The position numbers were made by a program, and so were the translations under genes. This document shows positions 1 through 8,073 of a DNA stretch of 64,000 bases, one piece after another. Source of the stretch: Pseudomonadota bacterium (GTDB taxonomy: Bacteria > Desulfobacterota > Desulfovibrionia > Desulfovibrionales > Desulfomicrobiaceae); the NCBI GenBank assembly GCA_023393525.1, contig JAEWKZ010000024.1, forward strand, positions 62,001-126,000, read 5' to 3'. The notes below the pieces were generated by a model. That model was not told the origin of the DNA and made no database searches. It saw nothing but the letters and a program-made list of their open reading frames with translations. Each line of letters opens with the position of its first letter. Position 1 is the stretch's first letter.

Positions 1-214
1 TCCCGGCCAGGCCGCCCAGAACGGGATGCTCCGCGAAAGACGCCGGGTCGCTCGCCAGGCGGCTGAACAGACGGCGCAGGGCCTTGCCCCGAACTCCTTC
101 CGCTTCCAGCTGGGCCGCGCACTGAAGGATCACCGGCGCAAGCCCCTCGGGAAACCCCAGGGCCTGCGGACGAAAGGGCAGCCTGCTTCTGATTTTTCCA
201 CTGTTCATGGACAT
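1..214 (-). CDS. Partial hypothetical protein, N-terminal part only
   Basis: The gene runs off the left edge; only about 71 N-terminal codons are visible on the minus strand. Two in-frame ATGs lie at 214 and 208. A GGAGGAA stretch is about 25 bases upstream of 214, too far for a standard ribosome binding site, so the exact start is uncertain. The visible protein is Arg/Ala-rich and soluble, with an amphipathic helix of the type PxxLxxCxxxLExxG around residues 27-40. I do not recognise the family. The P/C/LE/G spacing faintly recalls the start of a RhoGAP-type helical domain, but this is too short to assign. No neighbour on the same strand is visible. Confidence 0.55.
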   Translation of the reverse strand, partial: MSMNSGKIRSRLPFRPQALGFPEGLAPVILQCAAQLEAEGVRGKALRRLFSRLASDPASFAEHPVLGGLAG

Positions 215-400
215 GAAATGAGTGTATCCGTTTTTTGAAATTCCTCCAAGGACCACTGTTCGGAAACAATGGCCGAAACCCGCTTCGAGCCCGAACAACG
301 CACGCAATACAACACAATTTTCAAACAGTCCTTCTCTGGAAGCATTGATTTTACGAATGAAGCATTCTAGGGAAGCGCATTCGGAACACGGGAGGATACC

Positions 401-751
401 ATGGCCAAATTCCTGTTCATACTCGGCAAGGACGACAACGAGGCCGCGACACGCTGTTTCCAGTTCGCGCGCATCGCCCACGCCAAGGGGCACCATGTGA
501 GCCTGTTCTTCACGGACGACGGCGTGCTCTGGGCCGACGCGGCCAGGGATCTCGGACAGAAGACCCGGACCGGCGACTGTCCGGGGGACTATCTTCCCTA
601 TCTGGTGCGGGAGGATGTCGAAATCGGGGTCTGCGCCTCCTGCGCCACAAACAGGAGCGTGGACGCAACCCGTTTTTTCGCGAACATGGGCCTCAGCGAC
701 GGCGCACGCCTCATTGATTTGGCCGCGGAATCGCGGGTCTTCAATTTCTAG
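401..751 (+). CDS. DsrE/DsrF-like sulfur-relay family protein
   Basis: A 116-residue cytoplasmic protein of the DsrE/TusD fold family, whose members move persulfide sulfur or have related roles in sulfur-metabolising bacteria. The N-terminus reads as a beta strand followed by a helix (MAKFLFILGKDDNEAATRCF), then the family's VSLFFTDDGV strand. A C-A-S-C pair near residues 78-81 is followed by N-R, the place where family members carry the reactive Cys. The C-terminus is short and ends in NF. A GGAGG sits 6 bases before the ATG at 401. It stands alone: the next gene on this strand starts 200 bases later and there is no dsrF/dsrH partner, so it is more likely a stand-alone DsrE-like protein than part of a Tus relay. 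Confidence 0.8.
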   Translation: MAKFLFILGKDDNEAATRCFQFARIAHAKGHHVSLFFTDDGVLWADAARDLGQKTRTGDCPGDYLPYLVREDVEIGVCASCATNRSVDATRFFANMGLSDGARLIDLAAESRVFNF

Positions 752-952
752 AGGGAAAACATCGTCTGCCATGACGGGACACGGCGCTGGCGGGGCTCGC
801 AGGCGCAGCTCCCCCGGCACCAAGGCTCGTGTATCCTTTCGCAAAAATCCCCGTCAATCCACGATTGATTTTGGCGTCAAATCGGAACACAATCCAAATC
901 GACCGTCTTTTTTAGATCCTGCTCTCCACTCTTTTCGAGGGGATTTTGTCCC

Positions 953-1906
953 ATGATCACCGACACCGCCGCCCCTGATCCCACGCTTCCGCCATACCCC
1001 ATGGTCTTGCGCCCCGTGGGAAGATTCATGTTGCCCATACCCGAAAGCATGGAACTTTCCGCAACCTGGTTCAAGGTCAACGGCATAGCCGTCGAGGAGT
1101 TGCACTGGAAGCCGGGTTTAACCACGCGCACCCTGGACGCACTCAGAGAATCGCTCGGAACGAAAGCGGGAATGGCCATCGAGATCACGGGGCTGTCCGT
1201 CCGTGAGAGATGGGATGAAACGGATGTCAGCGACCTGTGCGGATTCCCGGCTGTGCTCCGCTGCTGCAACGGCAGCAGGGCCGATCATAACCTTGAAGTC
1301 TATATTGGCATGCCCGATGTGATCCTGCGCCTGACAGAGAACCGTCCTTTTGACACCTGCGGCCCATGCCTGACCGTGAACGGGCCGATTCTGAACCTGT
1401 TCAGTCAGTACCGTCACGGCGGCGAAAATGCCTCGCCAGCCAGTTTTTTCTTCTCGGCAGGAAGAGCCGAGGCCTTGAAAACCTGGAGCGAGCAAGCAGG
1501 CATGAGCTTCGAGCGGCCTCCCTCCGAATCACGGCACAGGATTCGTCTGCGCTTTGAGGCCATCCTTTTCGCCCATCCCTGCGACCCGCCCCGAATTACT
1601 GAAGCCGTCAAGCCGGTGACCAGCAAGTATCGGATCGAATTGAAAATTTTACGGTCACGGGAAAGAATTCTGGCCGGTTTGAGCGGTCTGGAGGAAATTT
1701 ACGTGCTCCAGCCCAAGGACAATAACTGTCCCGACGTCGCCCGGTTGACGGCCTGCTGGGAATATGAGGGGGCAGGCGGAGACCCGCAAAAACCGCACAT
1801 TCAGATCAAGATGTCCTGCCGCGTCGAGGCCAAGGACGAAGCCTTGCGCATGTGGGACGCGATCATCAGGAATTTCGCCTCGGTGCGGGAACATTTCGCG
1901 GAATGA
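953..1906 (+). CDS. Conserved-looking hypothetical protein
   Basis: A 317-residue protein I do not recognise. It has no signal peptide or membrane segment and looks like a soluble mixed alpha/beta protein. GAGGGGA lies about 10 bases before the ATG at 953. Visible features are a Cys pair in LRCCNG (about residue 103), a CGPC motif near residue 136, and a basic stretch around residues 184-195. The C-terminus (about 290-317) is a likely helix ending in HFAE. Codon usage matches neighbouring genes, supporting a real gene. It is flanked by the DsrE-like gene upstream and a convergent TetR gene downstream; neither suggests a function. Confidence 0.7.
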   Translation: MITDTAAPDPTLPPYPMVLRPVGRFMLPIPESMELSATWFKVNGIAVEELHWKPGLTTRTLDALRESLGTKAGMAIEITGLSVRERWDETDVSDLCGFPAVLRCCNGSRADHNLEVYIGMPDVILRLTENRPFDTCGPCLTVNGPILNLFSQYRHGGENASPASFFFSAGRAEALKTWSEQAGMSFERPPSESRHRIRLRFEAILFAHPCDPPRITEAVKPVTSKYRIELKILRSRERILAGLSGLEEIYVLQPKDNNCPDVARLTACWEYEGAGGDPQKPHIQIKMSCRVEAKDEALRMWDAIIRNFASVREHFAE

Positions 1907-1977
1907 CCGCCAGCGTCTGGACCTGAACCGGAGTCGCGAGCCGCAAAGGGCGAACGCACAAGCGCCCGCATCCCTCT

Positions 1978-2553
1978 TCAATCCACCCGGCGCAGTGATC
2001 GAAGAACAAAACGCCGTGTCTCCTCGAACAGCCCCGGATCGCTGAAGGGACTCAGAAAAACCGTGCGCACGGCCCCGAGCATGGCCGCGTAGATCATCAG
2101 GGCGCAATCCCTGACCGGGACGCGGACGATGGTCCCGTCGGCCATGCCGCGCTCCAGATTCTTCTCGATCTCCGCGATCAACTCCTCGAATTTCACACCG
2201 ATCTTCTGGCGATCCAGATGCGGATTGTCGTCGCTGAAGGGCGAGCAGCGGATCAGGGTGGGAAAGGTGGCGCGGTTGGCCAGGGTGTAGGACAGGTAGG
2301 AAGACACGAAGATGTCCACGGCACGCAGGCCGTTTTCAGCGCCCTCCATATCCTGCCGGATGACCGCGAGCATGGCGTCGATCATTTCCTGACCGGCCAC
2401 CAGAAAGAGCTTCTCCTTGTTCCCGAAATAATGGGAGACCAGCCCGAAGGCCACGCCGGCCCGCTCGGCGATCATGCGCATGGTCGTCCCGGCGTAGCCG
2501 TACTCCGCGAAAAGGGCCTGCGCCGCCGCCAAAATCTCGTCACGTCTGCTCAC
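1978..2553 (-). CDS. TetR/AcrR-family transcriptional regulator
   Basis: A 191-residue DNA-binding regulator. Residues 1-55 are a canonical TetR helix-turn-helix: an AAQALFAEYGY helix, then the T-T-MRMIAERAGVAFGLVSHYF recognition region with the family's F-x-N-K-E-x-L ending. The C-terminal 130 residues are the helical ligand/dimer domain. The start codon is GTG at 2553, with AAGGA about 9 bases upstream; no in-frame ATG lies close by. No efflux pump or other obvious target is adjacent: exonuclease III is upstream on the same strand and a convergent unknown gene downstream. The regulon therefore cannot be guessed from context. Confidence 0.9.
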   Translation of the reverse strand: MSRRDEILAAAQALFAEYGYAGTTMRMIAERAGVAFGLVSHYFGNKEKLFLVAGQEMIDAMLAVIRQDMEGAENGLRAVDIFVSSYLSYTLANRATFPTLIRCSPFSDDNPHLDRQKIGVKFEELIAEIEKNLERGMADGTIVRVPVRDCALMIYAAMLGAVRTVFLSPFSDPGLFEETRRFVLRSLRRVD

Positions 2554-2590
2554 CAGCGTTCATCCTTTGCGTTCCATCCATTCACGTTTG

Positions 2591-3364
2591 TCAGGGCAAT
2601 TCAAGGGCCAGGCCCACCGGGCAATGATCGGAACCCAGCACATCGGCCTCGATCCAGGCGTCCTTGACCGAGTCGGTGAGTTCCTCGGACACAAAAAAAT
2701 AATCGATGCGCCAGCCCACATTCCTCGACCTGGCCCCGAAGCGGTACGTCCACCACGAATAGGCGTCCTCCACGTCCCCATGGCAGTGACGGAAGGTGTC
2801 CACGTAGCCGTGGGTTATGAAGCGGTCCAGCCAGGCGCGCTCGATGGGCAGGAAGCCGGACGTGTTCTCGTTGGCCTTGGGATTCTTGAGGTCGATTTCG
2901 CGGTGCGCCGTGTTGAAATCCCCGCAGACCACGATGGGCTTGTCCCGTCGCAGATCCTGGGCGTGTTCCAGAAAGGCGTCGTAGAAACCCATCTTGAAAT
3001 CGAGACGCTCCTGGCTCATCTGGCCGTTGGGAAAATAGATGTTGAAAAAATGGAACCGCTCGAATTCAAGGCGCACCACCCGTCCTTCGCCCTGGAAGCG
3101 GGGATCGGGCAGGCCCCGATGCACGGCCTGGGGCTCGATACGGCTGTAGCAGGCCGTGCCGGAATAGCCTTTCTTGCTGCGCGCCGCGTTCCAGTAGCAG
3201 TGGTAGCCGTCGAGGAGGCGGTCCGCGCCGACCTGGTCCTCCAGGGCCTTGACCTCTTGCAGGCCGAGCACGTCGGGCGCGGCCCGCTCGACCCACTCGC
3301 GAAAACCCTTGCCGAGCACGGCCCGAAATCCGTTCACGTTCCAGGAGTACAAGCGCATGATCAT
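2591..3364 (-). CDS. xth: Exodeoxyribonuclease III (AP endonuclease)
   Basis: A 257-residue class II AP endonuclease of the ExoIII (EEP) superfamily, which nicks DNA 5' to abasic sites and removes 3'-blocked ends. Motifs are in order: the YSWNVNGFRA start, LQEVKA with the metal-binding Glu, Y-S-G-T-A with the conserved Tyr-containing loop, GDFN (catalytic Asp/Asn), and the C-terminal GSDHCPVG with the catalytic Asp-His pair. The ATG at 3364 overlaps the TGA of the metallophosphoesterase gene (ATGA), indicating translational coupling. An in-frame extension upstream to 3472 is Arg-rich, lacks family similarity and overlaps the neighbour, so I rejected it. Confidence 0.95.
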   Translation of the reverse strand: MIMRLYSWNVNGFRAVLGKGFREWVERAAPDVLGLQEVKALEDQVGADRLLDGYHCYWNAARSKKGYSGTACYSRIEPQAVHRGLPDPRFQGEGRVVRLEFERFHFFNIYFPNGQMSQERLDFKMGFYDAFLEHAQDLRRDKPIVVCGDFNTAHREIDLKNPKANENTSGFLPIERAWLDRFITHGYVDTFRHCHGDVEDAYSWWTYRFGARSRNVGWRIDYFFVSEELTDSVKDAWIEADVLGSDHCPVGLALELP

Positions 3365-4029
3365 GCCGCGCTCCCAAGCGCCGCCGCGAGCCCGGTCGGG
3401 GTCTCTTCGACGCGCACATAGCCGCCCAGAGCAAAGGCGCCGGGATTGAGCACATGCGACCGGCCGATCCATTCCTCGCCCGCCCCTTCGTGGATGTGAC
3501 CGGTGACGACGATGGCGGGCTGGTACTTCTCGATCAGCGCGCGCACCCCCGGACTGCCCACGTGGACACCCGAAGGCAGCCTGTCCACCACCTCCGCCCT
3601 GGGCGGGGTGTGGATCATCAGGATGACCTGCTCGAAGGAGCCGGCCTCCTCCAGCACGTCATGGGCCCACTGGCAGACGATGCTCTCATCGACCTCGGAG
3701 GGGGTGCCGAACGGCGTGGGCGTGGAATACCCGACGGCGGCCAGGCAGACGCCGCCGCCCAGGTCCCGGACCTGGCCATGGACGTTGACGCCCTGTTCGG
3801 TCAGCACCCGGTCCACGGCCTGGGTATCCATGTTGCCGATCTGGGCGAAAATGCGCGGATTTATCTCGGCCACGGCGGACACGATGCGACCCGCGCTGTC
3901 CCGCGTGCCCAGGTTGGTCAGATCCCCGGAAAGAAAAACCCCGTCGGCCAGGCCAAGGTTGTCGATGCGCTCCACGGCGGCGATGCGTTCGTGAATATCC
4001 CCGAAAACTATCCAAAAGCGGTTTGCCAT
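3361..4029 (-). CDS. Metallophosphoesterase (calcineurin-like/YfcE type)
   Basis: A 222-residue calcineurin-like phosphoesterase. The metal-site motifs are visible: GDIHE near residues 9-13 (D-x-H), LSGDLTN (G-D), IGNMD (G-N-x-D), MIHTPP (His) and VTGHIHEG (G-H-x-H), all in the expected order. Small proteins of this class hydrolyse phosphodiesters, but the true substrate cannot be read from sequence. The ATG at 4029 is preceded by AGGACGGGAC. It overlaps exonuclease III by four bases, so the two are probably made together. Divergent from the 5-FTHF cyclo-ligase gene 67 bases away, leaving a short shared promoter region. Confidence 0.88.
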   Translation of the reverse strand: MANRFWIVFGDIHERIAAVERIDNLGLADGVFLSGDLTNLGTRDSAGRIVSAVAEINPRIFAQIGNMDTQAVDRVLTEQGVNVHGQVRDLGGGVCLAAVGYSTPTPFGTPSEVDESIVCQWAHDVLEEAGSFEQVILMIHTPPRAEVVDRLPSGVHVGSPGVRALIEKYQPAIVVTGHIHEGAGEEWIGRSHVLNPGAFALGGYVRVEETPTGLAAALGSAA

Positions 4030-4096
4030 TTGCGTCCCGTCCTCTCTTTGAGTAATTGTCCTGTTTTCACGGCATGGTAAAGGAGCGCCCCACGTC

Positions 4097-4687
4097 ATGC
4101 AAGAGCCCAACAAAAGCCAATTGCGCGTCGCCCTGCGCGGGCGTCGAGAGAACCTGCCCCCGGAACTGGTGCGAAAAGACAGCGCCCTCATCCGTGAACG
4201 CCTGCTCTCCCTGGCCCGCGTTCACGCCGCCCGCAGCGTCATGCTCTATCTCCCGGCCCGTGGAGAGGTCGACACCTGGCCGCTGATGGACCATTTCTGG
4301 GGGCGCGGCTGCGAAATCCTGCTGCCGCGCTGCCGCGACAACACGCCGGGGATCATGGACGCCTATGCCGTGGCCTCCCGCGAGGACCTGGGTCCGGGCT
4401 GCTTCGGCCTGACCGAACCCAGGGCCGACCTGGCGCGACCCGTCCCGAGCCCGCAGCCCGAAATCATCCTGGTCCCGGCCCTGGCCTTCGACCGCCGAGG
4501 ATACCGGCTCGGCTTCGGAGGCGGGTACTACGACCGTTTCCTGCCCACACTGGACTGTTCGCCCTTGCTGATCGGACCCGCCTACGCCTTCCAACTCATG
4601 GAGGAGATCCCGAACGAGCCATGGGATTGCCCGGTGGAGATGGTCGTGACCCCCGAAGCAACCCTGCACACCCCCATGGAGCGCTAG
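4097..4687 (+). CDS. 5-formyltetrahydrofolate cyclo-ligase
   Basis: A 196-residue enzyme that converts 5-formyl-THF to 5,10-methenyl-THF using ATP, recycling the inactive folate pool in the cytoplasm. The family signature is near the C-terminus: V-P-A-L-A-F-D-R-x-G-Y-R-L-G-F-G-G-G-Y-Y-D-R. An N-terminal basic K-x-x-L-R segment is typical too. Length matches the YgfA/MTHFS family (about 190-200 residues). AAGGAG sits 11 bases before the ATG. The pgeF gene begins two bases after its stop, so the pair is an operon. Confidence 0.94.
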   Translation: MQEPNKSQLRVALRGRRENLPPELVRKDSALIRERLLSLARVHAARSVMLYLPARGEVDTWPLMDHFWGRGCEILLPRCRDNTPGIMDAYAVASREDLGPGCFGLTEPRADLARPVPSPQPEIILVPALAFDRRGYRLGFGGGYYDRFLPTLDCSPLLIGPAYAFQLMEEIPNEPWDCPVEMVVTPEATLHTPMER

Positions 4688-4689
4688 AC

Positions 4690-5427
4690 ATGTCTCTGGA
4701 ACTCATCGATTTCCGCTTTCCGGGCCTGCGCGACGTGCGCTGCGTCTTCACCACCCGCCGGGGCGGCCATTCAGGCGGCGCGTTCGCGCAAGCCAACATG
4801 TCCCTCGAAGTCGGGGATGACGAAGGGGCGGTGCGGGCCAACCGGGCCGAACTGCGCGGGCTGCTTGGCTTCAAGGTCTGGCAGGAGCTCAGGCAGGTGC
4901 ATGGGCAGACCATGCATGCGGATCTGGAGGGAGACTTTTTCGAGGAAGTGAAACTGGAGGGAGACGGGCTGTGCGCCAGCCGCCCAGGGCACGCCCTGGT
5001 CATCAAGACGGCGGACTGCCAGCCCATCCTGCTGGCCCACTCCGCCGGACGGCACGTGGCCGCCCTGCACTGCGGATGGAGAGGCAACGCCGTCGACTTT
5101 CCGGCTGCCGGGGTGAGGCGCTTCTGCGCGGCCTATGATCTCGACCCGTCCGAAGTCCTGGCCGTACGCGGCCCGAGCCTTGGTCCGGGCCAGAGTGAAT
5201 TCGTCAATTTCGAGGCCGAATGGACGCCCGGCTTCAGGCCGTACCTCAACGCATCAACCCGAAGCATGGACCTCTGGAGCCTGACCCGGGACCAGCTGCT
5301 GGGCGCGGGGATTCCCGCCAGCAACATCTTTGCCCTGGACCTGTGCACGGCCTCGTCCCCGCAGTTCTTTTCCTACCGCAGGGACAAAATCACGGGCCGG
5401 CAGGCGGCCCTGATCTGGATGGAGTAG
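4690..5427 (+). CDS. pgeF: Peptidoglycan editing factor PgeF (YfiH/laccase-domain family)
   Basis: A 245-residue member of the YfiH/DUF152 family (Pfam Cu-oxidase_4). E. coli YfiH hydrolyses misincorporated L-Ser from UDP-MurNAc peptides. Metal-binding motifs are present: RQVHGQ (His), K-T-A-D-C-Q-P-I-L (Cys) and ALHCGWRG (His). The C-terminus has the LCTASS...FFSYRRD segment typical of the family. I chose the ATG at 4690, just after the stop of the cyclo-ligase; an in-frame extension back to 4621 lies wholly inside that gene. Some annotations call this family polyphenol oxidase; I favour the peptidoglycan-editing role. Confidence 0.92.
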   Translation: MSLELIDFRFPGLRDVRCVFTTRRGGHSGGAFAQANMSLEVGDDEGAVRANRAELRGLLGFKVWQELRQVHGQTMHADLEGDFFEEVKLEGDGLCASRPGHALVIKTADCQPILLAHSAGRHVAALHCGWRGNAVDFPAAGVRRFCAAYDLDPSEVLAVRGPSLGPGQSEFVNFEAEWTPGFRPYLNASTRSMDLWSLTRDQLLGAGIPASNIFALDLCTASSPQFFSYRRDKITGRQAALIWME

Positions 5428-5449
5428 CCGCTCCGCCGGGGGAGCGGCT
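5426..5449. terminator. GC-rich hairpin between convergent genes
   Basis: A 9-base inverted repeat (AGCCGCTCC / GGAGCGGCT) with a six-base loop begins at the pgeF stop codon, in the 27-base gap before the convergent FliT-like gene. Neither side has a clear T run, so it may be a weak bidirectional or Rho-assisted terminator rather than a classical intrinsic one. Confidence 0.4.
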
Positions 5450-5454
5450 CTCGG

Positions 5455-5805
5455 TCACCCCTTGCGATTCAGGGCGTGACGGGTCAGGGGCGTGATCAGG
5501 GCGCCGTTCTTGTAACCACCGATACGCTTGTTCTCCTGCCGGACCTTCAAAAGCTCCTCTTTCAAGGACTGATGCAGGGCCCGGGCCTCATGACGCAGAT
5601 GCGAGTTCATTTCCTGGATGCTCTTGAGCTTTTCCAAAAAAAGCTGATCCTGCTCTCCCATGCTGCCGGCCATGAACGCGGTTATGGCCTTCTCCCGCTC
5701 CCGCAGCACCACGCCGAGGCGTTCGGTGTCCTGGAGAGCGATCAGATCCCGCTCTTCCTGGCCAAGCGCCATGATGCGCTCGTAGCTGTCGCGTGACTCA
5801 GCCAT
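5455..5805 (-). CDS. Small coiled-coil protein, possible FliT/FlgN-type flagellar chaperone
   Basis: A 116-residue, almost entirely helical, highly charged protein. It has a long coiled coil from about residues 25 to 95, and a C-terminus with the pattern Q-E-N-K-R-I-G-G-Y followed by a short basic tail. The N-terminal Y-E-R-I-M-x-L plus a later R-E-x-A-I-x-x-F helix resembles FliT/FlgN export chaperones, but the match is from memory and these families are divergent. Its ATG lies inside the end of the upstream 205-residue gene (8-base overlap), so they are co-translated. No other flagellar gene is in the window, so the role is tentative. Confidence 0.6.
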   Translation of the reverse strand: MAESRDSYERIMALGQEERDLIALQDTERLGVVLREREKAITAFMAGSMGEQDQLFLEKLKSIQEMNSHLRHEARALHQSLKEELLKVRQENKRIGGYKNGALITPLTRHALNRKG

Positions 5806-6415
5806 TGGCGCCCTTCCTGACCGAAACCCTGACCGACTCGCGCAGGCGGGCGATCATGCTCTTGGTCTTTTCGACCACGGGCAGGTATTCGTATTCAAGC
5901 AGATCCGCGAGCAGGATCCAATCTTCGTTCTCCTGAATCTCTATCATCTCCGAAAAAAGTGATGAAAGATCGGAAAGAGAGGCCTCGAATTCCGCCGAGG
6001 TATCCGTGGCGAACTCGTTTCTGAGCACTCCGACCATGTTCAGGAAATCGCGGTTGACCTCCAGAAGATCGCCGTAAAGTTCCAGGGCCTGGTCGTCGTC
6101 GGCCTGCCGGAAGAAATCCGCCACCTGCCGTCCGGCCTTGCCCATCAGAGTCACGACCTTGTACAGTTCGCGGGTGATGTCCTGGGCCATCTCCGAAGTG
6201 GGCACGGAGACGATCTCAACGCGGCTGATGTGCGCGGCCTCCATATCCTCGGCCTGATGGGGATAGATCTCCGAAAAGGCCTCGTCGTTGACCAGGACGT
6301 CGGTCACGACACGGCTGTGCATGCGCTCGTCTTCCATGACTTTCTCGATAATTTGCTCGAGGTTCTCGAACTGTCGAACCTCAAGCGGACTCCGCTGACC
6401 GTCTATTATGATCAT
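5798..6415 (-). CDS. Hypothetical helical protein, co-translated with FliT-like gene
   Basis: A 205-residue acidic protein with no signal peptide or membrane segment. Residues 1-15 form a short beta element (MIIIDGQRSPLEVRQFENLE); the rest is mostly helical, with an acidic, Leu-rich second half (E-N-E-D-W-I-L-L-A-D-L-L-E-Y-E-Y). A GGAGGACAGG is just before the ATG. I do not recognise the family. Overlap with the downstream FliT-like gene and the following glycosyltransferase would fit a flagellar or surface-modification context. A similar acidic C-terminal helix is common in type III secretion chaperones, but nothing here proves that. Confidence 0.65.
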   Translation of the reverse strand: MIIIDGQRSPLEVRQFENLEQIIEKVMEDERMHSRVVTDVLVNDEAFSEIYPHQAEDMEAAHISRVEIVSVPTSEMAQDITRELYKVVTLMGKAGRQVADFFRQADDDQALELYGDLLEVNRDFLNMVGVLRNEFATDTSAEFEASLSDLSSLFSEMIEIQENEDWILLADLLEYEYLPVVEKTKSMIARLRESVRVSVRKGANG

Positions 6416-6472
6416 TTTCCTGTCCTCCGCCTACTGGGAATAATTTTGCCGTTTGCCCGGACTAATCAACTT

Positions 6473-8005
6473 TCATGCCAGGGCTGCGCGCTGCTTGAAA
6501 ACACGCAGCAACCCGCGATACCGGGCGCAGAGTTCAAGAAACGCGTCCATGCTCACCGACTCCGCCCTGGACTGGAATCTCCACATCGGCCCTAGGATGC
6601 CAAGGGACCGGCTCGCGGAAAAAAAGTCCTCTAAATTATGACAGTTGGCGAGAAATTTCGGCCTCATCGGAGCGTCCGGACGCAGAGCCAGCACACGGCC
6701 CTGCTCTTCGACCAGGGTCAGCATGAGGATGGCGCGCTCCAGATCGCGCTCAAGCGCGTCACGAAAATCGGACCCGGTTCCGGGCCAGGAAAAATCGTCC
6801 CCCGTCGCTTTCTGGTCAAGAAATTGACGATAGACCTCGCGCTGAATCCTGATCCAGCGGCTGCGGTCCTGCCCTTCGTGACCGGACACGGAAAAAAGAT
6901 CCATGAATCCGGCATGGTCGCGGCGGGCCTGCCAAACCCGACCCGCGAATCCGGGCTCCACGCTCCAGGACTCGTCATCCAGATACCCGGCCAGCATGTT
7001 CCCCACGGCCTCGCCGTCGATGGCCTCGCGGCAGGCCAGGCCATGGGGACATTTTTCCCCGAAGGCGCACGGATGACACGGCAGGTCGGGTTCCAGGCTC
7101 AGGCTGCCCTCCAGGTACGGGCCGGTGTCGAAGGGCTGGGCCGTGGCCAGAAACACCGCCGCCACAGGTACGCCGAGCCCCGCCGCCAGATGCATGGTGC
7201 CCGTGTCGTTGGTCAGCAGGAGGTCCATGCGCCGCAGCACCGCGGCCAGGGTTTGCAGGTCGGTTTGCCCGGTCAGGTTTGCGCAGGGATAATCGGCCAG
7301 TTCCAGGAACTCCCGCGCCAGATGCGCTTCGGAAGCCGTGCCCAGGAGAACGGGCGCGCGCCCCGTCTTGGCCCAGAGCACTCGTCCGGCCCGTACGAAG
7401 GCGGCCACGGGCCAGCGCCTGTAGTCCTGGCTGGCGCCGAGCTGGAAAGCCACCCGTCCGGCACCCGACGGGCCAAGCAGTTCATCCGCCTGCGCCAGCG
7501 CCGAAGCCTGGGGCTCCCTGAGCCGGAACTCTCCCGGCTCAAGACCGGCCACCCGCTGAAAAAGGTCCACCAGATTGAAGGGGCTGCACCCGCGATACGC
7601 GGAGGCCGCCTGGAGAAAAGCCGCCCAGGGCGTGGAGTATTCGCCGAAACCGTGGCTGTCGAGGCCGAAGCCCTGGATCTCGCGCTCATGCAGGGCCCGG
7701 CTCAGCAGTCGCGCGGAGAGGGTCGGGGTGAGGTTGAGAACCCGGTCCGGGGCCGCCTCCTCCCGGTCCATCCAGGAAACAAGCTGCTCCACGGCCAGGG
7801 GCCAGCCGCGGTCCAGCGACGCGAGCAGCCGCGCCCCGGGCAGGGCCCGGACGTGATCCACGTCGCGCAACAAGGTCCCGACCCCCTTGAAGGCGTCCAG
7901 GCAGACCAGCTCCACGCTGCTTCCCCGGCTTCGCAGACCGCTGAAGACAGGTTGCGTTTGCAGCAGATCGCCGAAGCGGGTCAAATTGATGACCAGTGTA
8001 TGCAT
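6473..8005 (-). CDS. Glycosyltransferase family 9 (heptosyltransferase-like)
   Basis: A 510-residue protein whose first 340 residues are a GT9/heptosyltransferase GT-B fold. The N-terminus has the typical strand L-V-I-N-L-T-R-F-G-D-L-L-Q-T-Q-P, and near residue 265 lies the donor-site motif LLTNDTGTMHLAAGLGVPVAA with the D-T-G-x-x-H core. After that comes a Cys-rich stretch (P-C-H-P-C-x-x-x-x-x-C-P-x-x-L-x-C, about residues 306-322), also found in GT9 proteins. The last 170 residues are an extension I do not recognise, helical and without membrane segments. The natural acceptor is unknown: LPS core or, given the neighbour, flagellin are options. It starts at ATG 8005. Confidence 0.85.
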   Translation of the reverse strand: MHTLVINLTRFGDLLQTQPVFSGLRSRGSSVELVCLDAFKGVGTLLRDVDHVRALPGARLLASLDRGWPLAVEQLVSWMDREEAAPDRVLNLTPTLSARLLSRALHEREIQGFGLDSHGFGEYSTPWAAFLQAASAYRGCSPFNLVDLFQRVAGLEPGEFRLREPQASALAQADELLGPSGAGRVAFQLGASQDYRRWPVAAFVRAGRVLWAKTGRAPVLLGTASEAHLAREFLELADYPCANLTGQTDLQTLAAVLRRMDLLLTNDTGTMHLAAGLGVPVAAVFLATAQPFDTGPYLEGSLSLEPDLPCHPCAFGEKCPHGLACREAIDGEAVGNMLAGYLDDESWSVEPGFAGRVWQARRDHAGFMDLFSVSGHEGQDRSRWIRIQREVYRQFLDQKATGDDFSWPGTGSDFRDALERDLERAILMLTLVEEQGRVLALRPDAPMRPKFLANCHNLEDFFSASRSLGILGPMWRFQSRAESVSMDAFLELCARYRGLLRVFKQRAALA

Positions 8006-8073
8006 CCCTGATCCTTGAACAAAAGGCGTGCCAAAACAAAGATGTCAGAACCGCCCGGCGATGCCGCCCACGC

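Noticed and set aside
615..956. 113-codon frame overlapping the DsrE-like gene and the gap
   Set aside because: Starts inside the DsrE-like gene with no binding site and has no recognisable composition.
6638..8011. 457-codon open frame on plus strand
   Set aside because: Antisense to the GT9 gene; Gly/Gln/Arg/His-rich, typical of GC-rich shadow frames.
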